A stretch of DNA of 64,000 nt from Lentiprolixibacter aurantiacus (GTDB lineage Bacteria; Bacteroidota; Bacteroidia; Flavobacteriales; Flavobacteriaceae). Below the pieces are notes generated by a model, which saw only the letters and a program-made list of their open reading frames with translations, was not told the DNA's origin and ran no database searches. This document shows positions 6,843-15,025 of the stretch, one piece after another (position 1 is the first letter of the stretch; each line of letters starts with the position of its first letter). The stretch covers positions 1-64,000 of the forward strand of contig NZ_JAPFQP010000004.1 of the NCBI RefSeq assembly GCF_026241225.1, read 5' to 3'. The position numbers and the translations under genes were made by a program.

Positions 6843-9298
6843 AAATAATCTACATTATATATTATTCGTACCCCACGGTACGGGGCGATGGCATTAAAGG
6901 ATTGTTCCAGTCTTTTAATGCCATTTTTTGTTTTGCTCAGGGAATAAGACGGAGGTATTTTGATCAGTATGTTCTTCAAATACTGGTTACGGATCCTGGC
7001 CACAGGTGGAAATTCAGGGCCCAGTACCGGAAAGCGAAAAATGTTGCGAAGTCCTTGTGCAAACCAGGCTGAAGCCTCACTTAGCTTGTTGAAATCCCTG
7101 TGCTTCAGGGTAATTTTGATAACCTTGTAGGTAGGAGGATACTGGAATTGTTCCCTTTCATATAACTGCTCGCTGTACATGCTCTCATAGTCTCCTGTAG
7201 ACACTTGCTTCAGAATCTGATGATAAGGATTATAAGACTGCACAATAACCTTTCCCCTTTTCTTAGTTCGCCCTGCCCTGCCGGCAACCTGGGTAAGCAG
7301 TTGAAAGCTTCTTTCATGTGCACGGAAATCCGGAAAGTTGAGCAGTGCATCCGCATTCATTATACCTACCAGTTTTACGTGCCTAAAATCCAGTCCCTTG
7401 GTAACCATCTGAGTTCCTACCAGGATATCAATTTCCTGTTCTTCAAAAGATGTAATAATATTGCGGTAGGCATGTTTCCCCCTCGTGGTATCCAAATCCA
7501 TCCTTGCAATGCAAGCTTCAGGAAAGAGCTCCTTTAGCTCCTGCTCTACCTGTTCAGTGCCAAACCCCTTTGTATCTAAAGTGTTACTTCCGCAGGCTTC
7601 ACAACTGGTATGCAGAGCTGTATTGTGGCCACAATAATGGCAGCGCAATTGATTTCTTGTCCGGTGGTAGGTAAGGCTAACATCGCAATTGGGACACTGC
7701 GGGCAATGACCACAGGTCTGGCATTCCAAAACGGGTGCATAACCTCTTCGGTTTTGAAATATAATTACCTGTTCTTTATCCTTCAGTGCCTCCTCAATTT
7801 CCAGAATAAGTCGGTCAGAAAAATGCCCCTGCATTCGCTTTCTCCTGATTTTATCCTTTATGTCTACCAATTCAATTTCAGGCATAAGCACGTTACCATA
7901 CCTCCTGCTTATCCTGGCAAAACCATATTTACCAGTCCTGGCATTGTGAAAGCTCTCAAGGCTGGGAGTGGCAGAGCCCAGTAGTATATCACTTCCATGG
8001 AACTTGCCTAGTACTATAGCCGCATCACGGGCGTGATACCGGGGAGCCGGATCGAACTGCTTGTAAGAAGTCTCATGCTCTTCGTCTACGATAACCAGTC
8101 CCAGATCCTGAAAAGGAAGGAATAAGGCCGAACGCGCACCTACCACCAATTGGGCCTTTACTTTCTGGTGCAGTACATTGTTCCACACCTCTACCCTTTC
8201 CTGGGCATTGTAGCGGGAGTGGTAAACTGAAAGCTGATCTCCAAAATACTGCTGTAAGCGGGCTATCAACTGGGTGGTAAGGGCTATTTCAGGCAGCAGG
8301 TAGAGTACTTGTTTGCCCTTCCTGAGAGCGGACTGCACCAGGTTAACATAAATTTCAGTCTTACCAGAAGAGGTAACCCCGTGCAACAGCACTACCTTAT
8401 CTTCTCCAAACTGATCCACAATATCCTTTAAAGCTTCCTTTTGATGGGAATTCAAGGCCTTTGGTGGCAGAGGTTTATCCCCCTTGTAACTTACGCGGTC
8501 TGTACGCAACCAGGATTCCAACAATACACCTTTTTTTACCAGTGCCTTGAGGATGCTGGCGGAAGCTCCGCTCTCCTTTTGCAACTCTTTTGCTTTGAGC
8601 AGCCTGTCTGAACCGCCTTTGAGCTGAAACAATTTCAAGATCACCTGATACTGCTTCGGGGCACGGGACAGGGAATCCAGCAGTTCCGAAAGGGCTTCCT
8701 CAGAAGAATACTGTTCGTGCAGGTCCACATAGCAGACCATCTTGGGTTTGTACTGCTCATCCAATATTTCCTTCAGAAGCACTACTCCCTTATTTATCAA
8801 AGAGTTAATTATAGGGAGAATGGTTTTCCTGCCGGTGATGTCCATGAGGTCATTTATTCTGAGACTTTCCTGGTACTGCAGTGCTTCATAGATCAAAAAC
8901 TCATTATCTGTGAGCTCCTGCTCTGCCACTTCCACATCCTGGTTCCGGATTATCAGGGTCTCACTCTCCAGCAGAAATGGTCCTGGTAAAGCCGCCCGGA
9001 ACACTTCCCCAAGTGTACACATGTAATAGGAGGCCATCCATTCCCAATGCTTCAACTGCAAGCCGTTAACAACCGGATTTTGGTCTAGTATCTGATGAAG
9101 GGGCTTGGCTTCATATACCTCCGGGGCATTCTGATGGATGCGGTAAACAAGTGCTGTATAGATCTTGTTTTTTCCAAAGGGGACTGCTACACGCATTCCA
9201 GGCTGCAATTCATCCGCTTCACTGGGCGTCACCGCATAGGTAAATGCCCGTTCCAGAGGAATGGGAAGGATTACGTCTATATAATATGCGTTGGCCAT
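6839..9298 (-). CDS. priA: Primosomal replication protein N' (PriA helicase)
   Basis: This 819-residue 3'-5' DNA helicase restarts collapsed replication forks. The N-terminal 3'-DNA-binding domain covers about 1-105. The helicase core has Walker A GVTSSGKT at 307-314 and the DEEH box at 405-408. A zinc-binding region between 526 and 569 holds eight paired cysteines (CQTCGHCPQCPNC, then CHYC, CEAC). The helicase C-domain has the QVAGRAGR motif. Length is slightly longer than E. coli PriA (732). It converges on the LytTR gene with a 4-base overlap. The next gene upstream is 71 bases away and probably transcribed separately. Confidence 0.96.
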   Translation of the reverse strand: MANAYYIDVILPIPLERAFTYAVTPSEADELQPGMRVAVPFGKNKIYTALVYRIHQNAPEVYEAKPLHQILDQNPVVNGLQLKHWEWMASYYMCTLGEVFRAALPGPFLLESETLIIRNQDVEVAEQELTDNEFLIYEALQYQESLRINDLMDITGRKTILPIINSLINKGVVLLKEILDEQYKPKMVCYVDLHEQYSSEEALSELLDSLSRAPKQYQVILKLFQLKGGSDRLLKAKELQKESGASASILKALVKKGVLLESWLRTDRVSYKGDKPLPPKALNSHQKEALKDIVDQFGEDKVVLLHGVTSSGKTEIYVNLVQSALRKGKQVLYLLPEIALTTQLIARLQQYFGDQLSVYHSRYNAQERVEVWNNVLHQKVKAQLVVGARSALFLPFQDLGLVIVDEEHETSYKQFDPAPRYHARDAAIVLGKFHGSDILLGSATPSLESFHNARTGKYGFARISRRYGNVLMPEIELVDIKDKIRRKRMQGHFSDRLILEIEEALKDKEQVIIFQNRRGYAPVLECQTCGHCPQCPNCDVSLTYHRTRNQLRCHYCGHNTALHTSCEACGSNTLDTKGFGTEQVEQELKELFPEACIARMDLDTTRGKHAYRNIITSFEEQEIDILVGTQMVTKGLDFRHVKLVGIMNADALLNFPDFRAHERSFQLLTQVAGRAGRTKKRGKVIVQSYNPYHQILKQVSTGDYESMYSEQLYEREQFQYPPTYKVIKITLKHRDFNKLSEASAWFAQGLRNIFRFPVLGPEFPPVARIRNQYLKNILIKIPPSYSLSKTKNGIKRLEQSFNAIAPYRGVRIIYNVDYF

Positions 9299-9369
9299 TG
9301 ATCTTGAATAATTACAGCGGTTCTATCGAACCTTCAGTGGGTTCCAAAAGTACTTCAGGGAAGCCCATA

Positions 9370-10338
9370 TTATTTCTTACGGATGTTTTTGTGGAGGTAA
9401 TTCAGGGTAGCATTGAGCTCAAATCCCAGGAGCAGAATAATCGAATTCAGCCAGATATATACCATGAGGATCAGTAAACCTCCAAGTGCACCGTATAATT
9501 CATTGTAGCGAGCAATTCTCTCCACATAAACACCAAAAAGATAAGAGGTCAGAAGAAAGAGCAGGGTAGTCATCAGGGCACCGTAGGAAAAGAATTTTGC
9601 CTGTTTGCCTTCTGCTGTTCCAAAATAATACAGGGTGGCTGTGGTAAGGTAGGAAAGTACTATAAAGAAAACGAATTTCCCAACGCGGGCACCCAGTATG
9701 TAATTTTCCGTAAGATTATAACCCCTTGTCTTAGCCGCCCACACACTCAGGTATTCCAGGATATAAAGGTCCACATAAACATAGGCCACGGCTCCCAGGA
9801 TAAGCAAAATGGATAATATCAACCCTACCATAAGGGCATAGAAATATTGCTTGAAGAAATTTCGGGTGAGCTCAATATGATATGAGGTTTCAAATCCACC
9901 GAATATGGCGTTAACGCCATTGGCCATGAGGAAAATGGATAGGAGAAAGGTGGAAGAAAGCAGTCCTCCCCTTTTCTGTCCTTTGATTTGCTGATAGATT
10001 TCCCCAAAATAATCACTGGTGGCCGAAGGCAGAAAGGACTCCAGGAACAACAGGAATTGGGCGTCAAAATTTTCGTTCCCTATACTCAATAAGGGGATAA
10101 CAAATGGAATCAGGGTAATTAGAAAAATCAAAAGGGGGAAAAGGGCTAAAAACAAACTGAATGCTATAGAACTGGCCCTTGCCGAGAGGGTACCCTGTAT
10201 GATCCCTATAATATACATCTCCATGATATCGTAAAGGGACAATCCCTCCAGGGCCGAAAAACGGACCGATTTCATAAAACGGACCAGGCCATTTACAACA
10301 GGTATTTTTTTGAGTCGTTCTTCTATCTCTACGGACAT
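9370..10338 (-). CDS. YihY/virulence factor BrkB family membrane protein
   Basis: This 322-residue inner-membrane protein of the YihY/BrkB (formerly 'ribonuclease BN-like') family has about six hydrophobic segments, after a cytoplasmic N-terminus of about 50 residues. The family motif region (ANGVNAIFGGFETSYH) and the last helix pair (LGGLLILMVYIWLNSIILLLGFELNA) are typical. Its function is not established, although transport-related roles have been proposed. The ATG directly abuts the nadC stop (TAGATG on the minus strand), so it is co-transcribed and perhaps translationally coupled with nadC. Confidence 0.9.
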   Translation of the reverse strand: MSVEIEERLKKIPVVNGLVRFMKSVRFSALEGLSLYDIMEMYIIGIIQGTLSARASSIAFSLFLALFPLLIFLITLIPFVIPLLSIGNENFDAQFLLFLESFLPSATSDYFGEIYQQIKGQKRGGLLSSTFLLSIFLMANGVNAIFGGFETSYHIELTRNFFKQYFYALMVGLILSILLILGAVAYVYVDLYILEYLSVWAAKTRGYNLTENYILGARVGKFVFFIVLSYLTTATLYYFGTAEGKQAKFFSYGALMTTLLFLLTSYLFGVYVERIARYNELYGALGGLLILMVYIWLNSIILLLGFELNATLNYLHKNIRKK

Positions 10339-11196
10339 CTATACCGCTTTTAGGCTAAGATCCATATTATAAACCGAATGTGTCAGGGCTCCGGAAGAAA
10401 TATAATCTACCCCACAAGCAGCGTACTGGGCAATGGTATGTTCATTAATACCTCCGGAGGATTCGGTCTGGCAATTGTTGCCAATTAACTGCACCGCTTT
10501 TCGAGTGTCTTCGTATGAAAAATTGTCGAGCAGTATGCGGTGTACGCCATCCTCAGCCAGGATCTGTTTTACTTCGTCCAGGTTTCTCGCCTCAACAATT
10601 ATCTTCAGGTCTTTTTTATTTTCCTTCAAGTATGCCGAAGTCTTTTTAATAGCCTCTGGAATACCCCCCGCGAAATCAATGTGGTTGTCTTTCAACATGA
10701 TCATATCATACAGGGCAAATCGATGGTTCTCTCCTCCGCCAATCTTAACGGCCCATTTCTCCAGGGCACGTATACCCGGGGTTGTTTTTCGGGTATCGAG
10801 GATCTGCGTTCCTGTGCCTTCGAGTAGATCCGCAAAATACCTTGTTTTGGTGGCTATAGCACTCATGCGCTGCATTGCATTCAATACCAGCCTTTCAGCC
10901 AGCAATATGCTACGTGATCTTCCACTCACATAAAAGGCTATATCACCAAAATTTACCCTTTCACCATCCGCTATTCGGACATCCATATTCATTTCCGGGT
11001 CTACATAGGCAAATACCTGCCTGGCAAAATCAACGCCGGCAATAACGCCGGTGTCCTTGACCAGCAATTTGGCCTTGCCTAGGGCATGTTTAGGGATGCA
11101 CGCCAGCGAGCTATGATCCCCGTCCCCGACATCCTCACGAATGGCATTGGCAATGATAATATCTATTTCTTTCTGGAATTGATCCTTGGATATCAT
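10339..11196 (-). CDS. nadC: Nicotinate-nucleotide pyrophosphorylase (carboxylating)
   Basis: This 285-residue quinolinate phosphoribosyltransferase turns quinolinate and PRPP into nicotinate mononucleotide in de novo NAD synthesis. Recognised from ILDTRKTTPGIRALEKWAV, GGGENHR and the HRILLDNF / ESSGGIN segments of the C-terminal barrel, which hold the substrate-binding Arg, Lys and Glu residues. The start at 11196 (MISKDQFQKEIDIII) is preferred over a longer frame opening at 11241, whose extra residues look unconserved and would intrude on the divergent rlmH promoter region. nadA/nadB are not in the window. Confidence 0.96.
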   Translation of the reverse strand: MISKDQFQKEIDIIIANAIREDVGDGDHSSLACIPKHALGKAKLLVKDTGVIAGVDFARQVFAYVDPEMNMDVRIADGERVNFGDIAFYVSGRSRSILLAERLVLNAMQRMSAIATKTRYFADLLEGTGTQILDTRKTTPGIRALEKWAVKIGGGENHRFALYDMIMLKDNHIDFAGGIPEAIKKTSAYLKENKKDLKIIVEARNLDEVKQILAEDGVHRILLDNFSYEDTRKAVQLIGNNCQTESSGGINEHTIAQYAACGVDYISSGALTHSVYNMDLSLKAV

Positions 11197-11268
11197 GAAG
11201 CAATAATACGGTAACGCTAAATTACTAAAAACATAGGCCACGGGAATATCCTGTAGCCGGGATTATTT

Positions 11269-11276
11269 TACCTTTG
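11269..11276 (+). promoter_or_regulatory. rlmH -7 promoter element TACCTTTG, probably leaderless
   Basis: A perfect TAnnTTTG match ends 4 bases before the rlmH ATG at 11281. With a start site 4-7 bases after the element, the mRNA would begin at or within the start codon. Confidence 0.5.
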
Positions 11277-11280
11277 GCAT

Positions 11281-11754
11281 ATGAAGATTAAACTCCTGGT
11301 TGTTGGAAAAACCCAAAGCGCTGACCTCGCGGGCCTGATCGATACCTACACCAGGCGCGTTAACCGTTATCTCCCTTTTGAAATAGAGGTGATTCCTGAC
11401 CTCAAAAAGGCCGGTAACCTTCCTGAGAACACTCTTAAACAGAAGGAGGGTCTGCTAATTCTGGATCGTCTCAGAGATGGCGATACCGTATTCCTCCTGG
11501 ATGAACGTGGCAAACAGTACGGTTCTGTTGAATTTTCCAAATTCCTGCAGGAACAAATGAATCGGGGAGGCAAACAACTTATTTTTGTAGTGGGTGGTGC
11601 CTACGGCTTCGACAAAGAGGTTCACAACAGCTCACAGGGCAAAATAAGCCTCTCCAAAATGACCTTCTCCCACCAGATGGTTCGCCTGTTCTTTGTAGAG
11701 CAGCTTTACCGGGGATTCAGCATACTTAGAAATGAACCCTACCACAATCAGTAA
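11281..11754 (+). CDS. rlmH: 23S rRNA (pseudouridine-1915-N3)-methyltransferase
   Basis: This 157-residue SPOUT-fold enzyme methylates pseudouridine 1915 in helix 69 of 23S rRNA on assembled ribosomes. The SAM-binding knot is seen in FVVGGAYGFDKEV, followed by the C-terminal LSKMTFSHQMVRLFFVEQLYR and the conserved end NEPYHNQ (E. coli ends NHPYHRE). Length matches the family. It is transcribed away from nadC and converges with the serine-biosynthesis gene 9 bases downstream. The promoter abuts the ATG. Confidence 0.97.
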   Translation: MKIKLLVVGKTQSADLAGLIDTYTRRVNRYLPFEIEVIPDLKKAGNLPENTLKQKEGLLILDRLRDGDTVFLLDERGKQYGSVEFSKFLQEQMNRGGKQLIFVVGGAYGFDKEVHNSSQGKISLSKMTFSHQMVRLFFVEQLYRGFSILRNEPYHNQ

Positions 11755-11763
11755 ATCCGTGGT

Positions 11764-13647
11764 TTAGTATAGCACACGGAATTTGATTGTGTGTTCAATG
11801 CGCTTGAGGTCCTTGATTACTTGCTTGTTGTAATCCTTGTCCAGGTCGGTGATAACATAGCCCACATCACTGTCCGTAGATAGATACTGCCCTATAATGT
11901 TCATATCGTATTGAGCAAGCACTTCATTGATCCTCGCCATGATACCCGGCACATTCTCATGGATATGAAGAAACCTGTGCGCATTGACCTGTTTGGGGAG
12001 GCGGATATTTGGGAAATTAACCGCATCAACAGTATTCCCTGAATTGATGTACGCCATGATCTTGTTAGGAACAAAGTCGGCAATATCGCGTTGTGCTTCC
12101 TCGGTGCTACCGCCAATATGGGGTGTGAGAATCACATTGTCCAGTTGCTGTAACTCACTCTCAAAACGCCCGTTTTTCCTGGGCTCTTTCGGATACACAT
12201 CAAAAGCGGCACCAGCCAGTTTTTTTGTCTTCAATGCCTCAACAAGGTGGGGTATGTCCACCACAAATCCCCTGGATAAATTGATCAGGAATGCCCCTTT
12301 ACGCATCTGGGCCAGTTCCCGTTCCCCAATAAAATTCTTATTAGCCGGGTTATCATCAATATGAAGAGACACTACATCGGATACATTTAACAAATCTTCA
12401 AGTGTATCGCATTTTACAGCATTACCAAGGGCCAGGCGGTCTTCAATATCGTAGTAATACACCCGCATGCCCATGGCCTCTGCAAGGACGGATAACTGCT
12501 TTCCAATATTACCATAGCCCACAATACCCAGGTTTTTTCCCCTTACTTCATGAGAGTTGGATGCAGTTTTATTCCAGATACCGGAATGGAGTTCCTTATT
12601 CCTTGGAAAAATGAAACGCATTAGCATGATAATTTGTCCAAGGGCCAATTCAACCACCGATCTGGTATTGCTGTATGGAGCATTGAATACTACAATCCCA
12701 TGTTTTTTGCAGGAATCAAGGTCAATTTGTGTAGTACCTATGCAAAATGCACCAATCACCAGCAACTTGTTCGCGGCATCCAGAACTTTAGGAGTAATCT
12801 GCGTCTTGGATCGAATGCCCAGTACATGGACTCCTTTTATCCTTTCTATGAGCTCGTCTTCAGAAAGGCTCCGGTCTACCAGCTCTACCGAGAAACCGTC
12901 TTCAGAAAGGTTGTCAAAGGCCACAGGGTGTACATTCTCCAGCAACAATATCTTGATTCGGTTTTTAGGATAGGACAGGTTCCTGGGAAGATCGTTAACA
13001 AATAAAAATTCATCCAGGTTGGGTGCCACATGGTCTGCATTGCTCGCTGCTTTTTCCCGGTGTACATTCTCCGTGTAGGCAAAAAACTTATGAGCAATAC
13101 CGGCCTCCCTCATTACATAATCACTGTATCCGTCACCGATCACCTGAACTTCACCTTCCAGATCCAGCATTTTGAGGCATTCTATTTTACCGTTATGCGT
13201 AGCCAGCACATTGGTCTCGTCAAATCCAACAATGTTTCCTTCTTCATCGAATTTAAAGGTGTTGGCGTAAACCCGTTCGGAGGGAATATCATATTCGGCC
13301 ACTATGGGGTCAATAAATTCCTTGAAACCACAGGAAATCACATAGATGTCATCGGAAAACTTTTGAAAGAATTCCTTGTTGGAAGCAATGGACTTGGAAA
13401 TTTTCTGCCTTAGTTCTTCAACAAGGGGCTTAAGATGCTCCTTATGGGCCTTGAGCAATTTAATGCGACTTTCCAGTGACTGAGTAAAGGAAATATCTCC
13501 GTCTATGCCCAGATTGGTAATTTCCTGTATCTGCGCTATAACATCGTCCCTGTCGATCCTCCCCTGAAGCGTCATTTCTGCAAGCACATCCAGGGCCTCC
13601 ACCTGTGTCAGGGTGCTGTCAAAATCGAATACATATTTTCTTCCCAC
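11764..13647 (-). CDS. serA: Phosphoserine phosphatase / D-3-phosphoglycerate dehydrogenase fusion (SerB-SerA)
   Basis: This 627-residue protein appears to join the third and first steps of serine biosynthesis. Residues 1-215 are a SerB-type HAD phosphatase: nucleophile pair D8/D10 in DFDST, E17, S105, K154 and the metal motif GDGYSD (171-176). Residues 230-540 are a SerA-type dehydrogenase, with Rossmann GYGNIG at 377-382 and catalytic R459, E488 and H510. Residues 556-627 are an ACT domain of the serine-feedback kind. All key residues are intact, so both activities are expected, but only by inference. Normal SerA is about 410-530 residues. serC is not in the window. The -7 element is at 13676-13683. 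Confidence 0.92.
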   Translation of the reverse strand: MGRKYVFDFDSTLTQVEALDVLAEMTLQGRIDRDDVIAQIQEITNLGIDGDISFTQSLESRIKLLKAHKEHLKPLVEELRQKISKSIASNKEFFQKFSDDIYVISCGFKEFIDPIVAEYDIPSERVYANTFKFDEEGNIVGFDETNVLATHNGKIECLKMLDLEGEVQVIGDGYSDYVMREAGIAHKFFAYTENVHREKAASNADHVAPNLDEFLFVNDLPRNLSYPKNRIKILLLENVHPVAFDNLSEDGFSVELVDRSLSEDELIERIKGVHVLGIRSKTQITPKVLDAANKLLVIGAFCIGTTQIDLDSCKKHGIVVFNAPYSNTRSVVELALGQIIMLMRFIFPRNKELHSGIWNKTASNSHEVRGKNLGIVGYGNIGKQLSVLAEAMGMRVYYYDIEDRLALGNAVKCDTLEDLLNVSDVVSLHIDDNPANKNFIGERELAQMRKGAFLINLSRGFVVDIPHLVEALKTKKLAGAAFDVYPKEPRKNGRFESELQQLDNVILTPHIGGSTEEAQRDIADFVPNKIMAYINSGNTVDAVNFPNIRLPKQVNAHRFLHIHENVPGIMARINEVLAQYDMNIIGQYLSTDSDVGYVITDLDKDYNKQVIKDLKRIEHTIKFRVLY

Positions 13648-13675
13648 CGTAATAAAAGCTGTCTTGATAAAGCTG

Positions 13676-13683
13676 CAAAACTA
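13676..13683 (-). promoter_or_regulatory. serB-serA fusion gene -7 promoter element TAGTTTTG
   Basis: The minus strand has a perfect TAnnTTTG match 28 bases before the start codon at 13647. Confidence 0.5.
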
Positions 13684-13774
13684 TAAATTAAATCTGTCTC
13701 CCTGAATGATAAGAATCATTTACCTTCCAGAATTAATGAGCTGATAATTAATGTCCGTAATTTATGAGAATATG

Positions 13775-14227
13775 CTAAAACCATCGGCGGACCATACTAC
13801 AGTATTGCTTATACGCCGGTCCAAAAATCTTCTGGAGATGCTGTTCCTCGGGCTTTATCTGAAAGGCATTCATATAGTACACGAATGCGGCCGCAGTTAG
13901 CGTATTAAATGCATTTCCCAGCCAGAGGCCCAGGGAAAGCAGGATCAGCAATAGGGAGAGGTACATCGGGTTTCTGGAGATCTGGTAGACGCCCGAAGTA
14001 ACCAGTTTTCGGCTTTTCTGCGGGTGAAGTGGGTCAACGGAGGTTTGGGAAAGGAAAAATTGTACCAGTGCAATCAACGCAATAAGCATAGCGAGTAGCA
14101 ACAAAGCTCCAATGAGCCATATCCTTCCAAAGAAATTAAAATCACCTACAGGCAAAAACGCCGCTACAGCCCACATAAGCCCACCAAATACAAAAAATAC
14201 AACTACCGGTGGAATCCTTAATTCCAT
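13775..14227 (-). CDS. PEMT/ICMT-like membrane methyltransferase family protein
   Basis: This 150-residue integral membrane protein has about four hydrophobic helices. The C-terminal half carries the family hallmark: GVYQISRNPMYLSLLLILL (the RNPMY signature), then EEQHLQKIFGPAYKQYCSMV with the conserved EE pair. This corresponds to the phospholipid / isoprenylcysteine carboxyl methyltransferase superfamily (PF04191-like). The methyl acceptor is unknown, and bacterial members are mostly uncharacterised. It stands alone, divergent from rdgB. Confidence 0.85.
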   Translation of the reverse strand: MELRIPPVVVFFVFGGLMWAVAAFLPVGDFNFFGRIWLIGALLLLAMLIALIALVQFFLSQTSVDPLHPQKSRKLVTSGVYQISRNPMYLSLLLILLSLGLWLGNAFNTLTAAAFVYYMNAFQIKPEEQHLQKIFGPAYKQYCSMVRRWF

Positions 14228-14302
14228 GCTTTTATTTTTACTCCCCTAAAAATACCGATTTAACTCCAGCTATTGTATCTTCCCGCTTACACTTATTTGA
14301 TT

Positions 14303-14887
14303 ATGAAACTCGTTTTTGCCACTCACAATCAGGGTAAACTCATAGAGGTACAAAGACTACTCTCAAAAAATATAGAGCTCGTATCCCTGGATGATATAGG
14401 ATGCAGGGAAGATATTCCCGAAAATGGCTTGACTTTAGAAGAAAATGCTCTGGCCAAGGCGCAGCACGTAAAGGATAAGTATGGCTTAGATTGCTTTGCG
14501 GATGATACGGGCCTGCTGACCGATGCACTAGGTGGGGCTCCAGGGGTATGGTCGGCTCGTTATGCCGGACCTGAAAGAGACCCTCTGCAGAATATGAATA
14601 AATTACTTCAGGAACTGCAAGGGGTATCGAACAGATCGGCCAGATTCCAGACGGCAATAGCGCTCATTCTGGAAGGCAGGACACATTTTTTCTCGGGAGT
14701 GGCTGAAGGGACTATAATTGAAACAGCCAGGGGAAATAAAGGCTTTGGCTATGATCCCATATTCCTGCCGGAAGGCGAAACAAGGACGTTTGCCGAAATG
14801 ACCCTGGCAGAGAAGAACCTTATCAGCCACCGGGGCAAAGCGTTAAAAAAGCTTAGTAAATTCCTGAGCAAAATGGATCAGGGTTGA
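14303..14887 (+). CDS. rdgB: dITP/XTP pyrophosphatase (RdgB/HAM1)
   Basis: This 194-residue enzyme hydrolyses non-canonical purine triphosphates (ITP, dITP, XTP) to monophosphates, keeping them out of nucleic acids. The start at 14303 (MKLVFATHNQGKLIEV) gives the exact family N-terminus; a longer frame from 14273 adds ten unconserved residues. Other family segments are ADDTGLLTDALGGAPGVWSARYAG and GFGYDPIF, with SHRGKALKKL at the end. It is followed by the DEAD-box helicase gene, which has its own promoter. Confidence 0.96.
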   Translation: MKLVFATHNQGKLIEVQRLLSKNIELVSLDDIGCREDIPENGLTLEENALAKAQHVKDKYGLDCFADDTGLLTDALGGAPGVWSARYAGPERDPLQNMNKLLQELQGVSNRSARFQTAIALILEGRTHFFSGVAEGTIIETARGNKGFGYDPIFLPEGETRTFAEMTLAEKNLISHRGKALKKLSKFLSKMDQG

Positions 14888-14938
14888 CATAAGTGAAAAG
14901 AAATCAGCCAGATAAAGCTGATTACAGCAATTAAAAAG

Positions 14939-14946
14939 TATCTTTG
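14939..14946 (+). promoter_or_regulatory. -7 promoter element TATCTTTG of the DEAD-box gene
   Basis: A perfect TAnnTTTG match leaves a 5' leader of about 75 bases before the ATG at 15026. Such a leader is longer than at neighbouring genes and could carry regulation. Confidence 0.5.
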
Positions 14947-15025
14947 CACCCCATTTGGGACCCTTCCCAACTTAAAACAAAGTCGTCCGGGGGAAATTCA
15001 TTAAGGACGCTTCTTAAAAACATCC

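Noticed and set aside
14884-14889. TTGACA as a sigma-70 -35 box
   Set aside because: Proteobacterial -35/-10 boxes are not used in this phylum; the nearby TATCTTTG is the better element.
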